A DNA stretch of 64,000 bases from Clostridium_X cadaveris (GCF_039521325.1 NZ_BAAACD010000011.1); one strand, 5' to 3'. Counted from the first letter of the stretch, positions 51,317 to 61,273 are shown. Made by a program: numbers and translations. The notes: a model not told the origin generated them from the letters alone.

Positions 51317-52924
51317 ATGTGCAAAAAAAATACATTTATCGCAACATTATTATCATTTATGATGTTGCTATCAATTGGAGCCCAAAATGAAGTTAAGGCA
51401 TATGCCTTAAATAAAGACGAAATTGAGACAGAGATTAATTCAGATGATAAAACATTGCAAATTAATGAAGAGTATGTAAATATACCAGATAAACTATTTT
51501 TAAAAGTAGTAAATAAGAATATTGATAAAAATAGAGCTGATGATCAAAAAGTTACTAAAGAAGATATGCTTAAATTAAAGCAGCTAAGCTTTTATGGATC
51601 AGACGTAGATATAACTAAAGAAGATAAAAATTCAAAGGCAGAAAGTATTTTGCCTCTATATAAATTAGATACAAAATGGATGGTTACTAGAAAAATGAAG
51701 AGTATAGAGGGTATACAGTATGCTAAGAATCTTGAAGCTATTGATTTATCAGAATGTGAGATTTCAGATATAACACAATTAAAGGATCTTAAAAAACTAA
51801 AATATATAGAAGTGGATAGAAATAGGATTACTGATGTTTCACCTTTAGCTAATTTGACAGAATTAGAACATTTAAAGCTATATAATAATTTAATAAGAGA
51901 TATTAGCCCATTAAAGACTCTTACAAAACTTAATTATTTAGATGTTCATTTCAATGTTGACAATGATGGAAGCAATGGTATAACTAATGCTGATGTTATT
52001 AGAAATATGCCTGAACTGGATACACTAGATTTATCAGCAAATCATATAACAAATGTAGACGCTATACTTGAATTAAATAAGCTTAGAGTTTTAGATTTTA
52101 GTGGAAATAATGTTAATGATTATACAAAGATAAAAGACAAAGTTTTTACGATGTTCTCAAAACAACTTGATGAATATAATAATCTCGAAGGAGTAAGTTG
52201 TGGCTTTTTTGGACAGAAATTAAATGTAAATGAAAATGTTGTAATACCAGCTACAGGAGGAGAGTTTACAATAAATAGTCCTTATTTAGGATTGGACGAA
52301 CTATCGGAAATGTTTGAATTAAATACTTTCTTTTTAATGTGCAATCCTTCACAGGTTGGAGAGTTAAGCGAAGGTGGGCAAACAATAGAAGAAATGATAG
52401 AAAGCATAGAATATAATTCAGAAAATAAAACTTTTACTGTTAAAGTTAAGCCTAACACTACAACTAAAAATAAAAATTTAAAAATAAATATTAATGCAAC
52501 AACAGGAGAGTTAGGTTTTATTCTTACAGGTATAGAGATAAACCAAGAAACACAAGCAAAAGAAGCAATAGATAAGACAAAGCTTGAAAATGCAATAAAA
52601 GATGCAGAGAGCAGAGATGCTAATAGGTATACAGAAGAAAGTTATAAACAATTAACTGATGCATTAGTTCCAGCTAAAGCTATATTGGAAAAGTCAGATG
52701 CGACACAAGAAGAAGTTGATAAAAATACTGCTGAGGTATTAAATGCAATAGATAAATTAGTAGAAAAGAGTATAACTTCAGAAGTTGCTCAAGAAAAACA
52801 AAATGTAAACGATGAAGAAATTAATATATTACCCAAAACAGGGGGAGTATTAGGAGGTATGACTGTTCTTTTTGGAGGATTAATATCTACAATAGGAGCT
52901 ATAATACTTTTATTAAAAAAATAA
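51317..52924 (+). CDS. cell-wall-anchored leucine-rich-repeat protein (internalin-like)
   Basis: 535 residues. Signal peptide at 1-29 (FIATLLSFMMLLSIGAQNEVKA). Internalin-type 22-residue LRRs span about 128-270, for example LEAIDLSECEISDI and LEHLKLYNNLIRDI. An Ig-like or linking domain of unknown type follows, then a FIVAR domain at about 419-485 and LPKTG at 505-509 with a hydrophobic helix and Lys tail for sortase A anchoring. Surface adhesin or interaction role is inferred. Paralogue of the gene at 53394, with near-identical 3' sequence. GGGAAAGG precedes the ATG. Confidence 0.88.
   Translation: MCKKNTFIATLLSFMMLLSIGAQNEVKAYALNKDEIETEINSDDKTLQINEEYVNIPDKLFLKVVNKNIDKNRADDQKVTKEDMLKLKQLSFYGSDVDITKEDKNSKAESILPLYKLDTKWMVTRKMKSIEGIQYAKNLEAIDLSECEISDITQLKDLKKLKYIEVDRNRITDVSPLANLTELEHLKLYNNLIRDISPLKTLTKLNYLDVHFNVDNDGSNGITNADVIRNMPELDTLDLSANHITNVDAILELNKLRVLDFSGNNVNDYTKIKDKVFTMFSKQLDEYNNLEGVSCGFFGQKLNVNENVVIPATGGEFTINSPYLGLDELSEMFELNTFFLMCNPSQVGELSEGGQTIEEMIESIEYNSENKTFTVKVKPNTTTKNKNLKININATTGELGFILTGIEINQETQAKEAIDKTKLENAIKDAESRDANRYTEESYKQLTDALVPAKAILEKSDATQEEVDKNTAEVLNAIDKLVEKSITSEVAQEKQNVNDEEINILPKTGGVLGGMTVLFGGLISTIGAIILLLKK
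52571..52809 (+). repeat. near-identical 239-base segment shared by the two LRR genes (other copy 55788-56026)
   Basis: Encodes the FIVAR domain and the stem before LPKTG. By my alignment only 8 of 239 positions differ, far closer than the rest of the two genes, including silent sites. Recent duplication or gene conversion fits. Confidence 0.85.
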
Positions 52925-53393
52925 GCTAGTAAGTAGAATAAATATGTGGCTGCTACATTAATAAATTTATATAAGATATAACTGTGTGAAATTTAATAAT
53001 GAACATAATATGTTAAAGTAAATTTATTATTAGTAGACAGTCACATTCTAAAAAATTATTAAATAAAACGTAATTTATAATGATTTAGTAAGATAAACGT
53101 ATGTTTCTATTATGAAAAATCTTACTGTATAGGGGCTGTGAAGAACAGACCACTTTTTTTGGGCAAAATGCGGTAGATATTTAATGAAAAATGTAAGAGA
53201 AAAGTAAATTAAGTCAGAAAAATTTTTTAATAGCAAAATAATTATAGAAAATATCAATATAACAATCAATATGTATTTAAATTACAAATTAGTGTAAATG
53301 TTAACAAAATATTACTTATATGATATATTAAATATGTTGATGTAATTATTAATAATAATGTTAAATATTAAATTAAGAGAAAGGTGAGAAGTC
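52925..53393. other. 469-base intergenic region between LRR genes
   Basis: AT-rich. The last 150 bases repeat the leader of the first LRR gene. The rest shows a GTAAGAT/ATCTTAC pair near 53089-53130 and an odd GC-richer patch GGGGCTGTGAAGAACAGACC near 53134. No gene is supported, and no good terminator follows the first LRR gene. Confidence 0.6.
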
Positions 53394-56147
53394 ATGGGTA
53401 AAAAAAACAAATTTATTACAGCATTATTATCATTTATTATGTTGCTGTCAATAGGAGCTCCAAATGAAGTTAAGGCTTACGTATTAAATAGAAACGAGAT
53501 TGAAGTAGAAATTGCTCCAGATGATATAATACAAGATCAAATGCTTAACTGGGTTATAAGAACTTCAATACATAAGACACCAGATAGGAGTTATGCAAAA
53601 TTAACAAAAGAAGATTTAGAAAAAGATTTACCTGAAATTTATTATTCTGAATCTGATCACTATGATTTATATGAATTTAATGTATTTGTTAAAAGCATTG
53701 AAGGACTTCAATATGCAACCAATACGGAAAGAATTTTATTACCTTACAATAAAATATCAGATTTAAAACCTATATCTAATTTAACTAAATTAACTAAGAT
53801 TGTTATGAATGATAATCCAGTATCAGACCTTACACCATTATCCAATTTAGTAAACCTTGAAATTCTTAACTTAGGAGATAATAAGATTACAAATATAGAA
53901 CCTCTTGCTAATCTTACTAAACTTGAAAGATTAAATTTAGAATTAAATTTTAATATAAATGATATAGATGTAGTTAAAAATTTTACTAAATTGAAATATT
54001 TGAATTTAGGATATAATAGTATATCAGATCTTACGCCATTAAAAGAATTAACATACTTAGAAGATGGGTTAATATTAGGAAATAATAAAATACAGGATAT
54101 AAGTCCTCTTGCTGATATTACAAAATTAAAAGAATTAGATATCTCATCTAATAATATATCAGATATTAGCGTTTTAAAAAATCTTAGAAATCTTAAATTT
54201 TTAAGGTTGAGTAATAATAGTGCTATAAATGATATTGCTCCGCTTACAAACTTAACTAAATTAGATAAAAATGGCTTATGGCTTACAGGAACAGGAATAG
54301 AAGATAAAAAAGATGATTTATTTAAAGTAATCAATGTAAATAAACTAATTAATAAGTTTAAGGCAAATTATATTACTCTTGAAGATAAAGAATATGTAGA
54401 AGCTGCGAGAGAAGCTTATAATGCTCTTGCACCAGAGCTTAAAAAATACATTCCAGAGCTAAGAATTATTGCTGCAGAAGAGAATATAGCTAGAATTGAA
54501 AAAGGTGAACAAAGAAAACAATATTCTGAATTAAGTGAATTTGATAAGCAGCCAATAGAATTAGGTGATTTTAAAACACTACAATTTAAAATAGAAGATA
54601 AAAATGGACAGCCACTATCTGGAGTGAAATTTAATCTTCAGACTAGCTATGGTTATACTGAAAAAGAATTAATTTCAGATGAAAATGGTATTGTTAGCCA
54701 TACAATTTTTGATGCATATAGATATATGGATTATCAAATTGTTTTAGTTGATAAAGATAAGTATACTTCTAATATAGAAAAAATTACATTTAAAACAGAT
54801 GGAACGCCAAAAATAGTAGAGGTAAATGGAAAGCCTGCTACAGGAACCGAAAAACTTAAATTTGTACTTGAAGTTATAGACCAAGATGAGAAACCTTCAG
54901 TAGATAGTAGTACACTGCAATTTAAAGTAGTAGACAAAAATGAGAATCCTATATCTGGAGTGAAATTTAATATAAATGATCAAAATGATGAAGCAGTGGC
55001 TTCTTTAACTTCAGATGAAAATGGTATTGCAAGATATAAAATTACAAGCAATATGACTTATATGGATTTTACAGTTGATATAGCTGATAAGAATAAATAC
55101 ACTGCAGAAACAGAAAAAATAACATTTAAGGTAGGGGCAAAACCTGAAATTGTAAAGATAAATAGAAAAGCATTTACAGGAAAAGAAGATCTTAAGTTTG
55201 TAATTGCAGTTAATGGTAAAGTGGATAAGACAAGCTTAAAAAAAGTTATAAAGGAAGCAGAAAGTAAGGATGTAAATAAATATACTGAAGAAAGTTACAA
55301 ACAATTAACTGATGCATTAGTTTATGCTAAAACTATATTAACAAAGACAGATGCAACTCAAGAGGAAGTTGATACAATCACTAAAAATATTCAAGAAGCA
55401 ATAGCAAAATTAGTAGAAGAGATCACAATTCCAGAAGGAGTAGATGATAAAACATTAAAATTTAGAGTAGTAAATAAAAATGCTCAACTACTTAGTGGAG
55501 TTAAGTTTAAAATCAGTAATAATTACAATAAAAACGTGGTAGAAGTAATTTCCGATGAAAATGGTATTGTAAAATATACAGTTCCAGATTGGATGATTTA
55601 CATGAATTTTAAAGTGGAATTAGCTGATAATGATAAATATACTTCAGAAACAAATAATATTATATTTACAACAGGCAGCAAAAATAACGCATTGTATATC
55701 AAGGAAGTAAATGGTAAGCCTTTTACGAGCAAAGAAAATTTTGATTTTATACTTAAAGTTGCTGATGAAGATATTAAGCCTGAAGTAGATAAGACAAAGC
55801 TTGAAAATGCAATAAAAGATGCAGAGAGCAGAGATGCTAATAGATATACAGAAGAAAGTTATAAACAATTAACTGATGCATTAGTTTATGCAAAAACTAT
55901 ATTGGAAAAGTCAGATGCGACTCAAGAAGAAGTTGATAAAAATACTGCTGAGGTAGTAAATGCAATAGATAAATTAGTAGAAAAGAGTATAACTTCAGAA
56001 GTTGCTCAAGAAAAACAAAATGTAAATAATGAAGAAATTAATACATTGCCAAAAACAGGTGGGGTATCAACAGGTATGAGTGTTCTTTTTGGAAGCTTAT
56101 TATCCACTATAGGAGCTATAATAGTGCTATCTAAAAAAACGAATTAA
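53394..56147 (+). CDS. cell-wall-anchored LRR protein with CnaB-like and FIVAR repeats
   Basis: 917 residues. Signal peptide 1-29. About eight internalin-type LRRs at 100-305 (for instance LEILNLGDNKITNIEPLANL). Then come two prealbumin/CnaB-like repeats (each starting LQFK...DKN...P.SGVKFN and containing SDENGI), a FIVAR domain (about 608-672), a third CnaB-like repeat (LKFRVVNKNAQLLSGVKFK), a second FIVAR (about 799-865) and LPKTG at 885-889. Architecture suits an extended surface stalk presenting an LRR head. Ligand unknown. Paralogue of the upstream gene. Confidence 0.88.
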   Translation: MGKKNKFITALLSFIMLLSIGAPNEVKAYVLNRNEIEVEIAPDDIIQDQMLNWVIRTSIHKTPDRSYAKLTKEDLEKDLPEIYYSESDHYDLYEFNVFVKSIEGLQYATNTERILLPYNKISDLKPISNLTKLTKIVMNDNPVSDLTPLSNLVNLEILNLGDNKITNIEPLANLTKLERLNLELNFNINDIDVVKNFTKLKYLNLGYNSISDLTPLKELTYLEDGLILGNNKIQDISPLADITKLKELDISSNNISDISVLKNLRNLKFLRLSNNSAINDIAPLTNLTKLDKNGLWLTGTGIEDKKDDLFKVINVNKLINKFKANYITLEDKEYVEAAREAYNALAPELKKYIPELRIIAAEENIARIEKGEQRKQYSELSEFDKQPIELGDFKTLQFKIEDKNGQPLSGVKFNLQTSYGYTEKELISDENGIVSHTIFDAYRYMDYQIVLVDKDKYTSNIEKITFKTDGTPKIVEVNGKPATGTEKLKFVLEVIDQDEKPSVDSSTLQFKVVDKNENPISGVKFNINDQNDEAVASLTSDENGIARYKITSNMTYMDFTVDIADKNKYTAETEKITFKVGAKPEIVKINRKAFTGKEDLKFVIAVNGKVDKTSLKKVIKEAESKDVNKYTEESYKQLTDALVYAKTILTKTDATQEEVDTITKNIQEAIAKLVEEITIPEGVDDKTLKFRVVNKNAQLLSGVKFKISNNYNKNVVEVISDENGIVKYTVPDWMIYMNFKVELADNDKYTSETNNIIFTTGSKNNALYIKEVNGKPFTSKENFDFILKVADEDIKPEVDKTKLENAIKDAESRDANRYTEESYKQLTDALVYAKTILEKSDATQEEVDKNTAEVVNAIDKLVEKSITSEVAQEKQNVNNEEINTLPKTGGVSTGMSVLFGSLLSTIGAIIVLSKKTN

Positions 56148-56159
56148 TATGAAAAAAAG

Positions 56160-56209
56160 GACTGTCACATTAGCGATTTAAAATTGCCAGTGTGACAGTC
56201 TCTTTTAGT
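56160..56209 (+). terminator. terminator after the second LRR gene
   Basis: GACTGTCACA pairs with TGTGACAGTC (56160-56169, 56191-56200), with an inner GCGATTT/AAATTGC helix, followed by TCTTTTAGTTT. Confidence 0.85.
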
Positions 56210-56212
56210 TTA

Positions 56213-56246
56213 AGACTAATGAAAACTAAACTGTTTTCATTAGTCT
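56213..56246 (-). terminator. inverted repeat at the 3' end of the phytase-like gene
   Basis: Perfect 14-bp stem, 6-base loop, 3 bases past the minus-strand stop. The minus-strand 3' flank (TTAAACTAAAAGA) is poor in T, so termination may be weak or aided by the neighbouring hairpin. Confidence 0.6.
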
Positions 56247-56248
56247 AT

Positions 56249-57172
56249 TCAATTACATCCAAGATAAAGAGGGATATTATTGCTCTTGAGCCATTCAGTC
56301 CAAGAAGTTTTAAAATCATCTTTATTTTCTTTAGCGTACTTATAAAAATTATTTAAAAATGTTTCTCTTCCTGTTGGAGTGGTAAAGGGACGTTGTAGAA
56401 GATTTTCATCTCCTAATAAAAACTGTCTAAAAATTATATCATCAAAAGATACATCTTTAGAATTTCTCATCATATCATACATAGAAAGAAATGTAGTAGT
56501 TCTCCCTTTACCTTCTTTACAATGAAAGTGAAGCCAAGCATCTTTAGGCAATGACATTATGTATTTTACAAAGTCATCAACCACATCATCAGTGGGTCTT
56601 TCACCATCTGTTACTGAAAATCTTACATAATCCAAACCTTTGCTTTTTACAAGAGTTTCCTCATTGGATACAGAACTTGGCACAATATTGCCAGGACTGT
56701 TAAATGGCTTAACAGGAGAATTTATTTTTATGCTGGATAATAAGGCATCCTCTTTCTTTGTAACCTCAGCTTGAGATAATCCTTTATTTAAATCATTTTT
56801 TAAACTTAGCCAGCTTATAGCTGAACCATTAAGAAAACCATGAGGTTCTTGACGTAAGTCTGCAACTATAAATTTTTTCCCTATAGCAGACTTTATTATG
56901 TCTAGTGAATTACTGGTGAATTCAGCACTGCCGGAAGCATTTAACTTGTCAAGTCCTTTTGTACTTGGAACATTATTTGTAGGGTATATCTTATCTGACA
57001 TTTTTCTGAAATTATTTGGAAACTCTCCATTATTATTAGAGTCTATCATCAAGCGTGGAGCTAAGGTTCCAGTATCAGCTTTGGCTATTATAGGAGTAAA
57101 AAGAAACAAGGTCAAAAATAAACATAACACTCTATATAATTTTATTCTTGTGTTATAAAGTTTTCTCTTCAT
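56249..57172 (-). CDS. secreted PTP-like phytase / inositol-polyphosphate phosphatase
   Basis: 307 residues with a signal peptide (about 1-32, hydrophobic LCLFLTLFLFTPII then AKA). The protein-tyrosine-phosphatase signature is Cys218 to Arg224 in HFHCKEGKGRT, and the general-acid loop VTDGERPTD has Asp189. Together with DLRQEPHGFLNG these match the cysteine phytase (PTP-like phytase) group that removes phosphates from inositol hexakisphosphate outside the cell. A tyrosine-phosphatase effector is the alternative. Stand-alone gene with its own AAGGAGG ribosome site. Confidence 0.82.
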   Translation of the reverse strand: MKRKLYNTRIKLYRVLCLFLTLFLFTPIIAKADTGTLAPRLMIDSNNNGEFPNNFRKMSDKIYPTNNVPSTKGLDKLNASGSAEFTSNSLDIIKSAIGKKFIVADLRQEPHGFLNGSAISWLSLKNDLNKGLSQAEVTKKEDALLSSIKINSPVKPFNSPGNIVPSSVSNEETLVKSKGLDYVRFSVTDGERPTDDVVDDFVKYIMSLPKDAWLHFHCKEGKGRTTTFLSMYDMMRNSKDVSFDDIIFRQFLLGDENLLQRPFTTPTGRETFLNNFYKYAKENKDDFKTSWTEWLKSNNIPLYLGCN

Positions 57173-57257
57173 TAAAATATCCCTCCTTAAATTATATAAA
57201 TAGGTTTAGTTTTTAGGAGGGTATTTATTCACTTTTTAAAAGAATAAGTAATATGGT

Positions 57258-57770
57258 TTAGCAGTCTATACCTTTTCTTGATAATACACCTTTGCTGTAA
57301 TAATGCTTTATTTCTTTCATTTCTGTTACCAAGTCAGCCATTTCTATTAATTCTTTAGGAGCATAACGTCCTGTAATTATGACTTCTATATTATCTCGTC
57401 TATTTTTTATAATATCTATAACCTCATCTAAATCTAGCAATTTAAGATATAAAGCTATAGTAAGTTCATCTAATATGACTAAATCATAATCAGAACATGT
57501 GAGAATTTCTTTAACTCTATTTAATCCATTTTTAGCCAACCTTTTATCTTCTTCATTAGCTTCTCTATTTATTATACATCCACATCCAAGCTGCTCTATT
57601 GTAATATTATCAAAGTGCTTTGTAAGCTCAGTTTCACTATATTTCATATCTTTTATAAATTGAGCTACATAAACTTTTTTTCCAGAAAATATGCTTCTTA
57701 AAGCAACACCAAAAGCGGATGTTGTTTTTCCCTTTCCATTGCCAGTATAAACATGTAAATAACCTTTCAT
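57258..57770 (-). CDS. cobO: cob(I)alamin adenosyltransferase CobO/BtuR type
   Basis: 170 residues. P-loop TGNGKGKTT (9-17) and the family LVILDELTIAL and EVIITGRYAPKELIEMADLVT. Adds the adenosyl group to cobalamin or cobinamide, consistent with B12-dependent metabolism. No other cobalamin gene is nearby. Convergent to none; divergent from pepF. Confidence 0.93.
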   Translation of the reverse strand: MKGYLHVYTGNGKGKTTSAFGVALRSIFSGKKVYVAQFIKDMKYSETELTKHFDNITIEQLGCGCIINREANEEDKRLAKNGLNRVKEILTCSDYDLVILDELTIALYLKLLDLDEVIDIIKNRRDNIEVIITGRYAPKELIEMADLVTEMKEIKHYYSKGVLSRKGIDC

Positions 57771-57860
57771 AAAACAATCACCAACCTTAATATTTGTTAA
57801 GTATAATTATAGCAGATATGATATAATATAGGAACATAATCAAATGGATGGAGGGATTTT

Positions 57861-59639
57861 ATGGATTTAAAATGGAGCTTAAAAGAACTATATGATTCTT
57901 TTAAATGTGAAAAATTTCAAAATGACATTAAGGGATTGGACTGTCATATAGAAAAATTAAATAAACTTGCTGATGATGTTTGTGAAAGCCATGATGGAGA
58001 GAAAGAAAAACTTGAACGTTATGTAAGAGAGCTTCAAGACTTTTCAGCATATATGGAAAAGCTTATAAGCTTTGTAAGTCTTACACTAAGTGTAGAATCA
58101 AAAAATACTGAAGCACTTAAATACTCTGATATATTAGACCAAAAACGTAGTCTTTTAGCAGTATTTAATACAAGAATGAATAAATGGATAAGTGAAATAG
58201 AAAACATAGACAGTATTATTGATAGCTCTCAACTATTGAAGGAGCATGAATTCTTTATAAAAGATATAGTTAGAAAGAGTAACCATATTCTTAGTGAAAA
58301 TGAAGAATCAATAATAGCTCAAATGAAAAATAACGGATCTACTGCTTGGTCTAAATACAAGGATCTTTTGATCTCTAACCATAAAGTTGAGATAGAAATT
58401 GATGGTGAGGTAAAGAAACTTCCACTTACAGTAGTACTTAATATGGCTTATAGCAGTAATAAAGAAGAGAGAAGAAAAGCATATTATGCAGAGATAGAAT
58501 CTTACAAATCTGTTGAAGATGGAGTGGCAGCAGCTTTAAATGCTATAAAAGGAGAGGTAATAACAGTATGCAAATTAAGGGGTTATGAATCTCCACTTAA
58601 TATGACTCTTGAAAATTCAAGAATGGACAAGGAATCTTTAGATGCTATGCTAAGTGCTATGAAAGAAAGCCTTCCTGTTTTTAGAAAGTATCTAAGAAGA
58701 AAAGCAGAACTTTTAGGATATAAAAATGGACTTCCTTTTTATGAACTTTATGCACCAGTAGTAGAAGCTAATATGGAGTATGACTATGAACAAGGAAAAG
58801 CTTTTGTTGAAAAGAATTTTAGAAGTTTTAGTGAGCATTTAGGTGATTTTGCTAAAAGGGCATGTGATAATAGTTGGATAGACGTATATCCTAGGGAGGG
58901 TAAAGTAGGAGGCGCATTCTGTGCAGGTCTTCATAGTCTTGGAGAAAGCAGAGTTATGCTTAATTATGGAAACAACCTAGGGGATGCTATAACTATGGCT
59001 CACGAACTTGGACACGGATTCCATGGAGAATGCTTAAAGAATGAAAGTATACTTAATGCAGAGTACCCAATGCCAATTGCTGAAACAGCATCAACTTTCT
59101 GTGAAACTATAGTAAAAAAGGCTGCTATAAAAGAAGCAACACCTGATGAGGCATTTGCAATATTAGAAAATGAGATATGTGATTGTTCTCAAGTTATAGT
59201 TGACATTTATTCAAGATTCTTATTTGAAAGCGAACTTTTTGAGAGAAGAAAGGAAAGTTCATTAACAGCAGATGAACTTAAGGAAATAATGCTACAAGCT
59301 CAAAAAGATGCTTATGGTGATGGATTAGATGAAAACTATCTTCATCCATATATGTGGACTTGGAAACCTCATTACTATGATGCAGACTTTAATTTTTACA
59401 ACTTCCCATATGCATTTGGACTTTTATTTGCAAAGGGATTATACGCTGAGTATTTAAAACGTGGAGATAAGTTCCCTAAGCAGTATGAAGAACTTCTTTC
59501 TGTAACAGGCAAGAATATGATAGCAGATGTGACAAGAATAATGGGAATAGACATACATGATATAAACTTCTGGAGAGGTTCTTTAAAGACTATTGAAGAA
59601 GATATAAATACTTTCTTAAAGCTAAGTTATGAAAGATAA
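57861..59639 (+). CDS. pepF: oligoendopeptidase F (M3 family)
   Basis: 592 residues, cytoplasmic metallopeptidase. The zinc motif His381-Glu382-x-x-His385 lies in AHELGHGFHGE, and the PMPIAETASTFCET and C-terminal NFYNFPYAFGLLFAKGLY stretches are typical of PepF. It degrades short peptides. ATGGAGG precedes the ATG, and TATAAT at 57832-57837 is a likely -10. Single gene, own terminator. Confidence 0.95.
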   Translation: MDLKWSLKELYDSFKCEKFQNDIKGLDCHIEKLNKLADDVCESHDGEKEKLERYVRELQDFSAYMEKLISFVSLTLSVESKNTEALKYSDILDQKRSLLAVFNTRMNKWISEIENIDSIIDSSQLLKEHEFFIKDIVRKSNHILSENEESIIAQMKNNGSTAWSKYKDLLISNHKVEIEIDGEVKKLPLTVVLNMAYSSNKEERRKAYYAEIESYKSVEDGVAAALNAIKGEVITVCKLRGYESPLNMTLENSRMDKESLDAMLSAMKESLPVFRKYLRRKAELLGYKNGLPFYELYAPVVEANMEYDYEQGKAFVEKNFRSFSEHLGDFAKRACDNSWIDVYPREGKVGGAFCAGLHSLGESRVMLNYGNNLGDAITMAHELGHGFHGECLKNESILNAEYPMPIAETASTFCETIVKKAAIKEATPDEAFAILENEICDCSQVIVDIYSRFLFESELFERRKESSLTADELKEIMLQAQKDAYGDGLDENYLHPYMWTWKPHYYDADFNFYNFPYAFGLLFAKGLYAEYLKRGDKFPKQYEELLSVTGKNMIADVTRIMGIDIHDINFWRGSLKTIEEDINTFLKLSYER

Positions 59640-59658
59640 ATAGATTAAAATAAAAATT

Positions 59659-59707
59659 GCTCACATTATTAAAACTATTAAGTTTAATAATATGAGCTTT
59701 TTTATTT
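59659..59707 (+). terminator. pepF terminator
   Basis: GCTCA-C-ATTATTAAA pairs with TTTAATAAT-A-TGAGC with one mismatch, followed by a long T-run. Confidence 0.85.
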
Positions 59708-59771
59708 TATCAAATCAGTACTGGTTTTCTTAAATCTGTATGGTATTTATAATATATATAATTAATATTTA

Positions 59772-59780
59772 TGCTATAAT
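59772..59780 (+). promoter_or_regulatory. extended -10 promoter of the MATE gene
   Basis: TGCTATAAT, an extended -10 (TGn) with a perfect hexamer 35 bases before the ATG. No good -35 hexamer is seen, as is common with extended -10 promoters. Confidence 0.6.
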
Positions 59781-59814
59781 TTCCTTGGGAATTATGAACT
59801 TTGGGGGGATTTAA

Positions 59815-61179
59815 ATGGATACTAAGGTGAGGAGAAATTTAATTTTAAATGGTGATATATACAAAGTAATAATAACATTATCAATACCTATAATTATCAA
59901 CAATCTCATACAAACTTTATATAACTTAGCAGATGGCATGTATGTAAGTGAAATTAGTTCAACTCATTTTGCTGCTACCGCATTTGTATGGCCTGTAAAT
60001 TTTTTGTTTATATCTATAGGAATAGGACTTTCTATAGCAGGTACATCTATACTATCGCAGTTTGTTGGGGCATCAAAGTATGAGGAATGCAGCAAATATA
60101 CAAGTCAAATTGTGGCAATATCTGCCATTGCATCAATAATATTTTCTATTCTCGGATTTTTTCTTACTCCGTTTATGGTAAAAGCTATGGGGGCCACAGG
60201 AGATTTAGCAAAGTATAGCATAGAGTATTTAAGAATAACTTTTTTAGATCTTCCATTTATGTTCTTGTTCAATAATTTTAATTCAGTAATGGTAGCTCAA
60301 GGAAATACAGCTACTCCAACAGCTTTAAGCGCTGTAAGTGCAATTATTAATATAGTTTTAGATCCTATTTTTATATTTGTTTTTGATTTAGGAATAGCAG
60401 GAGCTGCATGGGCAACGTTACTAGCAAAAGCATTTCTTACTGTAGCTGGCTATTTTGTATTAAAAAAATCTTCTAAGAATTTAATAAAGCTTAATTTTAA
60501 AAATTTTAAGTTTAATAAAGAAATTTTATCCAAAATTATAAAGATTGCACTGCCATCTTCTATAGGACAATCAGGATCTGCATTAGGCTTCATGATACTG
60601 AATGGATTTATAGCATCTTATGGTAATGCTACAATGGCAGCCTTTGGTATGGTAAACAGGATAACATCACTTATAATGCAGCCAGCATCGGGGGTAGGAG
60701 CTGCTCTTACATCTGTAGTAGGGCAAAATCTTGGATATAATCAGCCTAATAGAGTAAAGGAATCTTTCACTAAAGCTATGAAGCTGACTTTGAGTTTTTC
60801 AATTTTAGGGTGTATAGTGCTTATATGGAAGAATGAAGCTATAATAAATTTCTTTATGAGATCTAAAGATGATATGGAAGTTATAAATCAAGGAATGACT
60901 TATTTAAAATATATCTCAGTATCTATGCCGCTTATGGGTATGTTTAGTATATTTCAAGGAATATTTCAAGGATCAGGACATACCAAGTATTCTATGAATA
61001 TGGAAATAGGAAGGCTTTGGTTTGTTAGACTGCCTATGATATTATTGTTTAAGTACATAACAGACATAGGTTCTGTTGGAATTTGGTTTTCTATGAGTTT
61101 TAGTAATCTTATAATATGTATTTATGGATATATGGTTTACAGAGGCGGGAAATGGAAACAAAGAATCGTAAAAGTATAA
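59815..61179 (+). CDS. MATE-family efflux transporter
   Basis: 454 residues, 12 hydrophobic helices in two related halves. Family features include IPIIINNLIQTLYNLADGMY in the first helices and GVGAALTSVVGQNLGYNQPNR in the second half. It likely exports cationic drugs or metabolites with Na+ or H+. TTTGGGGGG precedes the ATG. Single gene between two terminators. Confidence 0.93.
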   Translation: MDTKVRRNLILNGDIYKVIITLSIPIIINNLIQTLYNLADGMYVSEISSTHFAATAFVWPVNFLFISIGIGLSIAGTSILSQFVGASKYEECSKYTSQIVAISAIASIIFSILGFFLTPFMVKAMGATGDLAKYSIEYLRITFLDLPFMFLFNNFNSVMVAQGNTATPTALSAVSAIINIVLDPIFIFVFDLGIAGAAWATLLAKAFLTVAGYFVLKKSSKNLIKLNFKNFKFNKEILSKIIKIALPSSIGQSGSALGFMILNGFIASYGNATMAAFGMVNRITSLIMQPASGVGAALTSVVGQNLGYNQPNRVKESFTKAMKLTLSFSILGCIVLIWKNEAIINFFMRSKDDMEVINQGMTYLKYISVSMPLMGMFSIFQGIFQGSGHTKYSMNMEIGRLWFVRLPMILLFKYITDIGSVGIWFSMSFSNLIICIYGYMVYRGGKWKQRIVKV

Positions 61180-61187
61180 ATATAAAT

Positions 61188-61230
61188 AAGAAGAACTCCC
61201 ATATTGCAGTATGAAAGTTCTTCTTATTTC
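61188..61230 (+). terminator. terminator after the MATE gene
   Basis: AAGAAGAACT (61188-61197) pairs with AGTTCTTCTT (61216-61225), with a weaker inner pairing, then ATTTC. Confidence 0.75.
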
Positions 61231-61273
61231 GTGATATAATAGATTAAAAAAATAAATGGAGATTTAAAAAACT

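Noticed and set aside
53130..53180. GGGGCTGTGAAGAACAGACC patch as an insertion-sequence end
   Set aside because: Looks slightly IS-like, but no second end or transposase fragment is nearby.
53075..53269. Minus-strand 64-codon open frame between the LRR genes
   Set aside because: Low-complexity Ile/Leu/Phe translation with no ribosome site; lies in duplicated leader DNA.
53744..54334. 196-codon minus-strand frame opposite the LRRs of the larger LRR gene
   Set aside because: It is the antisense shadow of a 22-residue repeat; the Leu/Ser/Phe-rich translation follows from the repeat, with no ribosome site.
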